Shown here in pieces: positions 55,421 to 63,044 of a stretch of 64,000 nucleotides of DNA. Position 1 is the stretch's first letter, and every line of letters starts with the position of its first letter. A program made the translations under genes and the position numbers. Source of the DNA: Eshraghiella sp045129695 (GTDB taxonomy: Bacteria > Bacillota > Clostridia > Lachnospirales > Lachnospiraceae); assembly GCA_045129695.1 (NCBI GenBank), contig JBGVJZ010000023.1:1-64000 (forward strand), in the 5' to 3' direction. The notes under the pieces were generated by a model, which did no database searches, was not told the DNA's origin, and worked only from the letters and a program-made list of their open reading frames with translations.

Positions 55421-55471
55421 TTGAAAATAGTAATATTAACATGCCCTGTTATGGGAAATGGAGGTAAAAAT

Positions 55472-55681
55472 ATGCCACTGTCATTAGCAAAAGAAGGAGA
55501 ATCTAATGTGATTAAGAAGATAAGCGGTAAACAGGAAACACGCAAGTTTCTTGAGAGTCTTGGATTTGTTGTTGGCGGAGTTGTGACAATTATTTCTGAA
55601 CTTAACGGAAATCTTATTGTCAACATTAAGAACTCAAGAGTTGCAATCGGCAGGGATATGGCTTCCAGAATCATGGTCTAA
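55472..55681 (+). CDS. feoA: FeoA-family protein (first copy)
   Basis: FeoA is a small SH3-like protein that assists FeoB ferrous iron uptake. The 69-residue product has the FeoA fold pattern (LAKEGESNVIKKISG, then TRKFLESLGFVVGG and IGRDMASRIMV). GGAGG precedes ATG 55472 by seven bases. First gene of a three-gene operon; the second FeoA gene follows 18 bases later. Confidence 0.9.
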   Translation: MPLSLAKEGESNVIKKISGKQETRKFLESLGFVVGGVVTIISELNGNLIVNIKNSRVAIGRDMASRIMV

Positions 55682-55699
55682 TATGAAAGGAAAAGGAAG

Positions 55700-55921
55700 A
55701 TGAAGACTTTAAGAGAAACCAAACGTGGTGAAACCGTTAAGGTAGTAAAGCTTACAGGTGATGGTCCGGTTAAGAGAAGAATAATGGACATGGGAATTAC
55801 TAAAGGTGTTGAGGTTTATGTAAGAAAAGTTGCGCCATTGGGAGACCCGATTGAAGTTACTGTCAGAGGCTATGAATTATCAATAAGAAAAGCCGATGCA
55901 GCAATGATTGAAGTGGAGTAA
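55700..55921 (+). CDS. feoA: FeoA-family protein (second copy)
   Basis: A 73-residue FeoA protein (TLRETKRGETVKVVKLTG, then RRIMDMGITKGVEVYVRKVAPLGDP and ELSIRKADAAMIEV). It is the more canonical of the two FeoA proteins. AAAGGAAAAGGAAG precedes the ATG. A second copy of the operator lies between this gene and feoB. Confidence 0.92.
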   Translation: MKTLRETKRGETVKVVKLTGDGPVKRRIMDMGITKGVEVYVRKVAPLGDPIEVTVRGYELSIRKADAAMIEVE

Positions 55922-55936
55922 TTTTTTTTGCCTATG

Positions 55937-55965
55937 GGTTAGGCGAGACTAACACAGGATATAAT
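55937..55965 (+). promoter_or_regulatory. Second feo operator and possible feoB promoter
   Basis: GGTTAG at 55937-55942, a 6-nt centre, and CTAACA at 55949-55954 repeat the geometry of the first feo operator. A consensus TATAAT lies at 55960-55965, with no good -35 box. An internal iron-regulated promoter for feoB is likely. Confidence 0.7.
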
Positions 55966-55981
55966 ATTAAGGAGTAAGAAA

Positions 55982-58381
55982 ATGTCAGTAAAAATAGCGT
56001 TAGCAGGTAATCCAAACTGCGGTAAAACAACATTATTCAACGCATTAACCGGCTCTAATCAGTTCGTTGGAAACTGGCCGGGAGTTACCGTTGAGAAGAA
56101 GGAAGGAAAATTAAAAGGCAATAAAGAGGTGATTATTACAGACTTGCCAGGTATTTATTCCCTTTCACCTTATACTTTGGAAGAGGTTGTTGCAAGAAAT
56201 TACCTTATTACGGAGAAGCCTGATGCAATTATTAATATTGTAGATGGTACCAATATTGAGAGAAACCTGTATTTAACTACACAGATTATGGAACTTGGAA
56301 TTCCGGTAATCCTTGCAGTTAATATGATGGATGTGGTTTCAAAGAGTGGAGATAAAATTGACACATCTAAACTGAGCCAGACACTTGGATGTCAGGTTGT
56401 TGAAATCTCAGCACTTAAGGGAAACGGAATTGATGAACTTGTGAATAAAGCTTCAGATCTTGCAAAGAGTCAGAAGAGAACTTCTCCTAAGCATGAATTT
56501 GATGATGCAGTTGAAAGTGCTATCAGTTCAGTAATTGATAAGCTTGGAAGTGAAGTTGCAGAAGAACAGAAAAGATTTTTTGCAATCAAGCTCCTTGAAC
56601 GTGATGATAAAATAGTTGAGAAATTAAACACCGTTCCTGATGTTGAGAAAGAGATTAAAGCTCTTGAGGATGAATATGATGATGATACCGAAAGTATTAT
56701 CACCAATGAAAGATATACATATATTTCTTCTGTTTTGAGTAAGTTCTATACCAAAAACACCAAGAAGAAAATGACTGTATCTGATAAAATTGACAGAATT
56801 GTTACAAACCGCTTTGCGGCATTACCAATCTTTGCAGTTGTAATGTTTTTGGTATATTACATTGCAGTTACTACTGTTGGTACATGGGTAACTGACTGGA
56901 CTAATGACGGACTTTTCGGAGACGGCTTTCATTTATTCGGAATTGGTACATCTGAATATGAAGAAGAGATGAATGCTTATGCAGAAGAGAAGCTTTGGAC
57001 GGATGAAATGGTTGCAATTGTGGATAAATCAGTTGAAGCTGAGGTTGTTGGAGCTGAAGATATTCAGGGCGCTATTGAAGATGGTGATTTTGCCGGATTT
57101 GATGAAGCATATGGAACATATGCGGATGCTTTGGCAGAGGAAGGCTATGATATTTCAGCTTACTATGAGGCAGCAGTGGGTGAAGAGGCAGAAGGCGTAC
57201 CGGACACATCTGAATATGGTGTATGGGTACCCGGTATACCTGTATTAGTTGAAAAAGTACTTGATGCACTTAATTGTGCAGATTGGCTTAAGAGCCTTGT
57301 TTTGGACGGAATTGTAGCCGGTGTTGGTGCTGTGCTTGGTTTCGTTCCGCAGATGTTAGTATTGTTTATTTTACTCGCATTCCTTGAATCTTGCGGATAT
57401 ATGGCAAGAGTTGCGTTTATAATGGATAGAATTTTCCGCAGATTCGGTCTTTCAGGAAAATCCTTCATTCCGATGCTTATTGGATCAGGTTGTGGTGTTC
57501 CGGGTATCATGGCATCAAGAACTATTGAGAATGACAGAGATCGTAAGATGACAATCATGACTACTACATTTATTCCATGTGGAGCAAAGCTTCCGATTAT
57601 TGCACTTATTGCATCAGCACTGTTTGGTGGTGCGTGGTGGCTGGCTCCTGTGTCATACTTTATCGGTGTTGCAGCAGTTGTTATTTCAGGTATTGTTTTG
57701 AAGAAGACTAAGATGTTTGCAGGTGATCCGGCACCATTCGTTATGGAGCTTCCTGCATATCACTGGCCAACGGCGGGCAATGTTCTTAGAAGCATGTGGG
57801 AAAGAGGATGGTCCTTCATTAAGAAGGCAGGTACAGTAATCCTCCTTTCATCAATCATCATCTGGGCAGGTTCATGCTTCGGAATGGTTGATGGTAAATT
57901 TGGATTCAGCCTTGATTTAGAACTTGGTGATTCTGTTCTCGGAATAATTGGTAATGCAGTAAAAGTAATTTTTGCTCCGTTAGGATTTGATGACCCGGCA
58001 GCAGTTATTGCTACAATCATGGGACTTGTTGCCAAGGAAGAGGTTGTTGGTGTATTCGGAGTACTTGATTTTGCAGCACTTACCAAGCTTGCAGGATTCT
58101 CATTTATGATTTTCAATCTTCTTTGCGCACCATGTTTTGCGGCAATGGGTGCAATCAAGAGAGAGATGAACAATGCAAAATGGTTCTGGTTTGCAATCGG
58201 ATATCAGTGTATTTTTGCTTATATTATAGCACTTATCGTATACCAGATTGGCGGACTTATTGTCGGAGAAGTTGCATTCGGGGTATTCTCCGTAGTGGCA
58301 GTACTTCTTGTGATATTCTTACTTTATATGCTTTTCAGACCATATAAAGAAAGTAAAAAAATGACTGTAAAGGTAAAATAA
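55982..58381 (+). CDS. feoB: Ferrous iron transporter FeoB
   Basis: FeoB moves Fe2+ across the membrane using an N-terminal G domain. The 799-residue product has G1 GNPNCGKTT, G3 DLPGIYSLSP, G4 NMMD, a helical GDI domain, and Gate regions (CGYMARVAFIMDR and GSGCGVPGIMASR, and TTTFIPCGAKLPI). Between the first and second membrane helices (about residues 313-418) lies an acidic, Glu/Tyr/Ala-rich insert of about 105 residues on the outside. AAGGAG precedes the ATG. It completes the feoA-feoA-feoB operon. Confidence 0.97.
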   Translation: MSVKIALAGNPNCGKTTLFNALTGSNQFVGNWPGVTVEKKEGKLKGNKEVIITDLPGIYSLSPYTLEEVVARNYLITEKPDAIINIVDGTNIERNLYLTTQIMELGIPVILAVNMMDVVSKSGDKIDTSKLSQTLGCQVVEISALKGNGIDELVNKASDLAKSQKRTSPKHEFDDAVESAISSVIDKLGSEVAEEQKRFFAIKLLERDDKIVEKLNTVPDVEKEIKALEDEYDDDTESIITNERYTYISSVLSKFYTKNTKKKMTVSDKIDRIVTNRFAALPIFAVVMFLVYYIAVTTVGTWVTDWTNDGLFGDGFHLFGIGTSEYEEEMNAYAEEKLWTDEMVAIVDKSVEAEVVGAEDIQGAIEDGDFAGFDEAYGTYADALAEEGYDISAYYEAAVGEEAEGVPDTSEYGVWVPGIPVLVEKVLDALNCADWLKSLVLDGIVAGVGAVLGFVPQMLVLFILLAFLESCGYMARVAFIMDRIFRRFGLSGKSFIPMLIGSGCGVPGIMASRTIENDRDRKMTIMTTTFIPCGAKLPIIALIASALFGGAWWLAPVSYFIGVAAVVISGIVLKKTKMFAGDPAPFVMELPAYHWPTAGNVLRSMWERGWSFIKKAGTVILLSSIIIWAGSCFGMVDGKFGFSLDLELGDSVLGIIGNAVKVIFAPLGFDDPAAVIATIMGLVAKEEVVGVFGVLDFAALTKLAGFSFMIFNLLCAPCFAAMGAIKREMNNAKWFWFAIGYQCIFAYIIALIVYQIGGLIVGEVAFGVFSVVAVLLVIFLLYMLFRPYKESKKMTVKVK

Positions 58382-58638
58382 ATCATATTTAAAATTATCC
58401 TTATAAATTGACATAATAAATGTCTTTTTATAAGGAGATTTTTTTTGAAATTGAATTCCATTTCATACCCACTTAGGTGAAAAATATTACACTTGGGTAA
58501 ATTTTATTTACTTATTTTGGAAAAAAGCTATTCTGTAATTGTTCGGACAGTACATTAGTATATACGGAAAGGATGAATTATTTTATCCTTTCGTAAATAG
58601 AAAATATATGTTATACTATGTTATAATAAATGTTTTTT

Positions 58639-58728
58639 ATGTTTAGAATGCGTGAAAATAAATATAAAAAAATTAGAATTGCCATAATAATGTTTGCTAT
58701 GTTTATTCTATCAATTGGAATTTATTGA
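58639..58728 (+). CDS. Possible 29-residue membrane peptide or truncated signal peptide
   Basis: ATG 58639 to TGA 58728 encodes MFRMRENKYKKIRIAI followed by a hydrophobic run (MFAMFILSIGIY). The basic start and hydrophobic end look like the signal peptide of a lost exported protein. No ribosome site is evident. It may be a remnant left when the mobile element inserted. Confidence 0.3.
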   Translation: MFRMRENKYKKIRIAIIMFAMFILSIGIY

Positions 58729-58794
58729 GTTATCTAACTAACTTTCCTTATTTTTCAAGGCTTCCAGAACCCCGAACTATGAAACTGTATGTAT

Positions 58795-58842
58795 TTTCCC
58801 TTGTTTTTGCCCTTATGGGCAACTTACAAGGGAAAGTTTTTT
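58795..58842 (+). terminator. Strong rho-independent terminator
   Basis: TTTCCCTTGT at 58795-58804 pairs with ACAAGGGAAA at 58826-58835, with an inner TTGCCC/GGGCAA stem and a TTTTTT tract at 58837-58842. Confidence 0.85.
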
Positions 58843-58952
58843 CTTATTGCCCCACAACCTTATCCAAAAGCCTTGCGGAAGCTTTCCACCTCTTTCCCTA
58901 AGTAACATCTACGAGAGGAGGAAGCACTATCGAAAAAAATTCATTTATTCAA

Positions 58953-60198
58953 ATGAGCAGGCTCCACAATGTACGTGGCAGGATTACTTATATATCCAGT
59001 CACGCCAAGCAGGAAAATCTTTATGCGGTCTATGAAACAACAGACCGCCACTACTGGACGGAACTTGCCAGATTTAATCAGTAGGAATTTCTAAAAAGCG
59101 GTACGAAAGGGGGCTGTTGCCGGAACCCATAGAAATGATTGCAACACGCAATATGTTCTACAACGAACAGAAAAAGCATGTACGCACCAAGAAAGAAATA
59201 CTGGATGATAGTGGGAATGTCCGTAAGGGCTGTAAGATAATCAAAAAAAGTGAAGTCTATGAGCGAACCTTATTTACCGCCAAGAACAAGCTGTTTAAGC
59301 AGGAGCATTATCTGGATGAGGCAAAACGCTTCTATATTGACCTTATTAATCTTCTGATAGAGGATGATAAAGACAAGCTCCATGTATTCGATAAAAACGG
59401 ATTGTACCTTGCCACCAAGAAAATCGGCAAAAATAATCCCAAAGCGGAACAGATAAAAGAAGATAATGAGGTGCGTATGCAGTGGAATCACGAAGTAGAC
59501 CGTGCCTTAGTCAGCCAAGTGCCGGAGGATGAGATACGGCAGATAAAGCAGAAATGGATTACGGAGCGTATCCGATTATCCATAGATGTATTCGGCAAGT
59601 GTCCTGAGAAGCTGTCAGGCATTATCACAACAGCTACAGCGAAACTTGCACTTCTGATCACAATTACTGCAACTGTTTCAGAAGCAGAGGTTGTAGAACA
59701 GCCCAGGCCACAGATATCTCCAAGACCGGTTATGCCACCAGAAGCAGCCGCTTTTCCAAGACTTCAAAAAGTCAAGCTTTTGATAAGCAAAATCATCTTA
59801 TCTTTGAAGCAGAGCGTGAACGATCAAAACTGGAGATTGAATTAAGTGATTTGAAGGGGCTTGCATAGCTCACCAAGAAAAAGGAGCTTGAAAACAGAAT
59901 TGCTACCAAAAACGAGGAAATCCGAACCCTCAAAGCCGGATTATCCGGTATCGTCAGACAGCAGGGATTTTCAACGGTACAGGATTTCCACAAATCATTC
60001 TATACCGCACAGCGTGCCACAGACGCATATCAAAAAGAATGTGCCAAGTGGGAAGAAGCCTACGGAGAAAAAGACACTCCAAAAGCCGAAACCATGCACG
60101 ACAAGATAAAGCGGTATCAAGAGAAGGCTGACACAACCAATCTTACCGAAGCAGAGATAAAGGGGCAAGATAATCGCCATTCACAGCTAAAGAAATAG
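58953..60198 (+). pseudogene. Decayed relaxase (mobilisation) gene
   Basis: The reading begins MSRLHNVRGRITYISSHAK and continues QENLYAVYETTDRHYW, the N-terminus of relaxases on clostridial mobilisable elements. It is broken by TAG 59082-59084, then loses a large internal part: the frame resumes at 59117 with EPIEMIATRNMFYNEQKKHVRTKKEILDD, from the middle of the relaxase. A frameshift near 59700-59745 moves the rest into another frame (FEAERERSKLEIELSDLKGLA), which meets TAG 59866-59868 and then runs to TAG 60196-60198. GC content is visibly higher than around it. Known family, clearly non-functional. Confidence 0.8.
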
Positions 60199-60235
60199 CC
60201 TTATCCTGAGCCATATTGGATAAGGCTATTTTAAA
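60193..60235 (+). terminator. Terminator after the relaxase remnant
   Basis: AATAGCCTTATCC at 60194-60206 pairs perfectly with GGATAAGGCTATT at 60218-60230, followed by TTAAAAT. The 5' arm covers the remnant's final stop codon. Confidence 0.75.
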
Positions 60236-60300
60236 ATACATAGTGTGTGTAAAACTGAAAGTTATCGCTTTACTTTCAAAGATAAAATCAATTTTATTGA

Positions 60301-60504
60301 CTATTTAAGTATTTTATACTGCTCATCCGTCACAACCTCAAGCCACTCGTTTGAACCATCTTTTCCGGGAATTTCAATGGCAAGATGACTGAACCACGAA
60401 TCTGGTGCAGCACCATGACAATGCTTCACTCCTGATGGAATATTAACGCAGCATCCCGGCTTCATTTCTATTGCATCCCATGGAGAAATGCTATGAGGAT
60501 AATC
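60301..60504 (-). pseudogene. C-terminal fragment of a cupin-domain protein
   Basis: On the minus strand the frame reads FDYPHSISPWDAIEMKPG, CCVNIPSGVKHCHGAAPDSW and FSHLAIEIPGKDGSNEWLEVV, ending at TAG 60301-60303. This is the second half of a cupin (metal-binding HCHG and later His), with no start codon. It begins immediately after the stop codon of the HD-GYP gene on the same strand. It is a remnant, cut at the N-terminal side. Confidence 0.75.
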
Positions 60505-60507
60505 AAA

Positions 60508-62217
60508 TTATTTGTTGCCACCACATAGATATCCATCATAAAGTGCCTCAAGGTCTGTTCGGCATTCCAGAAAGATTCTTCCAAGTTCCGGATCAAAATG
60601 TTCGCCCAGGGATTCCTTAATGATAGCAAACGCTTTGTCATAGGAAAATGCTTCTTTATAACATCTTTTACTTACCAGCGCATCAAATACGTCTGCAAGT
60701 GCCATAATCCTTGCCTCAACAGGAATATCCGTTCCCGACAATCCTTCCGGATACCCTTTACCGTTCCATTTTTCATGATGATAATGTGCTACATTTTTTG
60801 CAATCTCAACAAAGCTGTATTCTTCTACGCCCTGCAAAATATTCTCAACAATCCTTGCTCCCTCTTCTGCATGTTTCTTCATCTGAGCATATTCTTCTTC
60901 CGTATATTTCCCGGGTTTTCGTAAAATCTTATCATCTATGGCGATTTTCCCCAAATCATGCATTGGTGCAGCTTTTTCAACCTGACGCAAAAAATCATTG
61001 CTGATTCCCAGGACGTCACAATGTTTTTTCAGTCTGGCGGAAAATACTTTCACAACCGAACTGGTCCGCTTGATATGTCCACCGGTATTATTGTCCCGGC
61101 TTTCTACCATATCTGCCATACCAAGTACCATCATATCTTTGATATGTATTATATTTTCCGTTTTTTCTTCCACTTCTTTTTCCAGACTGGCATTGTATTG
61201 TTCTATGGTTTGGTAATACTTCTTTTCCAACGTCTGATCAGTCAACTCAACCAGATACCCTACTTTTCCCTTTTTGCTATATGAAATCTCTCTAATATCC
61301 AGACGAAAAAATTGTTCACCAATCTGAATTGTCTTTTTGTTCTCATCCGTTTCATTCCATTGATAAAGTTTTTGCACTACACCTTTATAAAGTTCACTGT
61401 CTGTTTTGGGAATGTCATGGTCAACCTCCCATTTCTTTATTTCCGGAAAGATTTCCTTCATATAATCATTTGCACTGATATATCTGTATTTATTATCAAA
61501 TACAATATATCCGTACTCTTTTATTTTCTCCATAGTAGCAACCACATTGGAGGACATATCAAACATGTTAACCCGTTCAAAATATTTTATCAAAAGTGAA
61601 ATGCCGATTAGGTATCCTACAGACAGAAAACTGACATTAATGTGCAGCGAACATTCCAAAATATACATGATAATAATGAAAAAACACGTAATACTTAAGG
61701 TCATCACAATCCGAATAAACAACTGCTTTCTACGGCTGATTGCATATAACAAATAGTAAATCATAATGGCAGCATACAGTAGCATCATCAAAGGATATAA
61801 AATATGTAAAGGACCGTAGGTTTTGACCAAATAATGATAACCATTTCCATATGCCAGCTCCACATGTTTGTAATAGATTCCTGATTTTCCAATGGTCATT
61901 ACAAGGCATATGACTATGACAGAATATAGTATCATGACAGTTGCCACAATAGGGGAGAGTTTCTGGTTACACAGTTTTGCCAACACAAACACTGTCAGAA
62001 GCGGAGCAAAACAACCTCCTACATACAGAAATATATTTGCCCAGATTGCCATTTCTATACTTTCTGCAGATGCCAGCATATATCGTCCCATACAATTAAT
62101 TGTTACTACGAGACTAAAAAGCACAAGCAACGTATCTACATTTTTATTTCTGAGTAAAATGCTTCCTGTCATAATTAAGGCAAGTAAAAATACAATAAAA
62201 TAAAACCATGTTACCAT
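60508..62217 (-). CDS. Seven-helix membrane HD-GYP phosphodiesterase
   Basis: HD-GYP proteins hydrolyse cyclic di-GMP. The 569-residue product has seven membrane helices (about residues 2-235) like the 7TM module of some histidine kinases, a PAS-like linker (YGYIVFDNKYRYISANDYM) and an HD-GYP domain (about 355-555) with PMHDLGKI, HYHHEKWNGKGYPEGL and LADVFDAL, so the HD and GYP residues are intact. TCCTCC (minus: GGAGGA) lies before ATG at 62217. It probably links an extracellular cue to c-di-GMP levels. Next to a mobile-element scar, it may be acquired. Confidence 0.9.
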   Translation of the reverse strand: MVTWFYFIVFLLALIMTGSILLRNKNVDTLLVLFSLVVTINCMGRYMLASAESIEMAIWANIFLYVGGCFAPLLTVFVLAKLCNQKLSPIVATVMILYSVIVICLVMTIGKSGIYYKHVELAYGNGYHYLVKTYGPLHILYPLMMLLYAAIMIYYLLYAISRRKQLFIRIVMTLSITCFFIIIMYILECSLHINVSFLSVGYLIGISLLIKYFERVNMFDMSSNVVATMEKIKEYGYIVFDNKYRYISANDYMKEIFPEIKKWEVDHDIPKTDSELYKGVVQKLYQWNETDENKKTIQIGEQFFRLDIREISYSKKGKVGYLVELTDQTLEKKYYQTIEQYNASLEKEVEEKTENIIHIKDMMVLGMADMVESRDNNTGGHIKRTSSVVKVFSARLKKHCDVLGISNDFLRQVEKAAPMHDLGKIAIDDKILRKPGKYTEEEYAQMKKHAEEGARIVENILQGVEEYSFVEIAKNVAHYHHEKWNGKGYPEGLSGTDIPVEARIMALADVFDALVSKRCYKEAFSYDKAFAIIKESLGEHFDPELGRIFLECRTDLEALYDGYLCGGNK

Positions 62218-62303
62218 TTTTCTCCTCCGTAAAATTCAAATTTTCGCTCTCTATTTTACCACGAATATCCCTGATATTCCACATATATTTTATAGATTAT
62301 TTA

Positions 62304-62334
62304 AGGCGGACTGCTAATTCTTAGCAATCCGCCT
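62304..62334 (-). terminator. Candidate terminator for the small 62.3 kb gene
   Basis: AGGCGGA at 62304-62310 pairs with TCCGCCT at 62328-62334, with inner TGCTAA/TTAGCA. On the minus strand it is followed only by TTAAATAATC, so strength is uncertain. Confidence 0.5.
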
Positions 62335-62339
62335 GTATG

Positions 62340-62579
62340 TTACCACACTTCTAAACTATCTTCCGCATCAATCCACATTTGCATAGTCCCGTCAAGATAT
62401 AACCTTGCATATTCTAGCGGGTTATCTATAGCAAGAGCATTCAATGAACACTCTGAATTAGGAGTAGTCTTTAATCCTTCCTCTGACTTTGCACAGTCAA
62501 TTCGTAGAATGTATCCGGCATAAGTGCATATATCTATGCTGTTGTGGTAAATGTTGTAATCTGCATATATTATGTTCAT
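62340..62579 (-). CDS. Small DUF6061-like protein
   Basis: A 79-residue soluble protein with MNIIYADYNIYHNSIDI, then TYAGYILRIDCAKSEEG and LEYARLYLDGTMQMWIDAEDSLEVW. The ending recalls the DUF6061 family of clostridial small proteins, from memory. GAGG lies ten bases before ATG at 62579. Such genes are common in accessory regions. Function unknown. Confidence 0.65.
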   Translation of the reverse strand: MNIIYADYNIYHNSIDICTYAGYILRIDCAKSEEGLKTTPNSECSLNALAIDNPLEYARLYLDGTMQMWIDAEDSLEVW

Positions 62580-62718
62580 CCAATCAATCCTCTTTTCTGT
62601 AAAATCTAAAAAGCATTTCAATCAGTTCACATAGTCCATTCATATTGTGTTATAATGTGTTATGTAATTAATAATAAATTATAACAGATAACAGAACCCT
62701 TAAATTATATGCTTGCAC

Positions 62719-62762
62719 AATTGGAAATTATGCAGATTTTCTGTGTGATTTCCAATTTTTTT
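62719..62762 (+). terminator. Orphan terminator-like hairpin upstream of the MazE/TetM-like genes
   Basis: AATTGGAAAT at 62719-62728 pairs with ATTTCCAATT at 62748-62757, with T-tract 62756-62762. No gene precedes it on this strand within the window's accessory region, so it may be the terminator of a lost gene or an attenuator of a leader RNA. Confidence 0.7.
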
Positions 62763-62842
62763 AATAACCAGGAAAGAACATGTTATGGTTAAGCGTGGAA
62801 GTAATTTTGAAGCTTACGCATAGAAGATAGGATAAACCTATA

Positions 62843-62871
62843 TTGATAATTCTTAAAAACCTGTGTATATT
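62843..62871 (+). promoter_or_regulatory. Promoter for the MazE-like and TetM-like genes
   Basis: TTGATA at 62843-62848 and TATATT at 62866-62871, spacer 17 nt, 31 bases before the MazE-like start. Confidence 0.7.
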
Positions 62872-62902
62872 ATGTATATACAGAAGCAGAAGGAGGTTTC
62901 AT

Positions 62903-63040
62903 ATGCAAGCACAGGTAAAAGAATGGGGAATACGATTGGGGAGAGCCTGTCGGAAGAGAGGAATGGTAATGGCACATTTGCGTCAAGGCGATATTCTTAA
63001 GATAGAGAAATCTCACGAAGCTTTCAGGTTGAGGTTATGA
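62903..63040 (+). CDS. Short MazE/AbrB-like peptide, possibly degenerate antitoxin
   Basis: A 45-residue product beginning MQAQVKEWGIRLGRACRKRG. The MQAQVKEWG start matches MazE/AbrB-type antitoxins, and LRQGDILKIE recalls the hydrophobic-then-acidic end of the SpoVT-AbrB motif, but the middle (usually NSxGIRIPK) is scrambled and no toxin gene follows. GAAGGAGG precedes the ATG. The next start codon is five bases after the stop, so it may serve as a short leader for the downstream gene. Confidence 0.55.
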   Translation: MQAQVKEWGIRLGRACRKRGMVMAHLRQGDILKIEKSHEAFRLRL

Positions 63041-63044
63041 AAAT

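Larger units (their letters stand above)
58382..58952. other. Intergenic segment between feoB and a decayed mobile element
   Basis: No full gene is seen. It contains a bulged hairpin near 58468-58500 (TACCCA...TGGGTA), a hairpin ACGGAAAGGAT/ATCCTTTCGT near 58563-58596 with no T-tract, a 29-codon open frame at 58639-58728 and a strong terminator at 58795-58842. The junction with the relaxase remnant lies in the last 150 bases. Confidence 0.5.
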
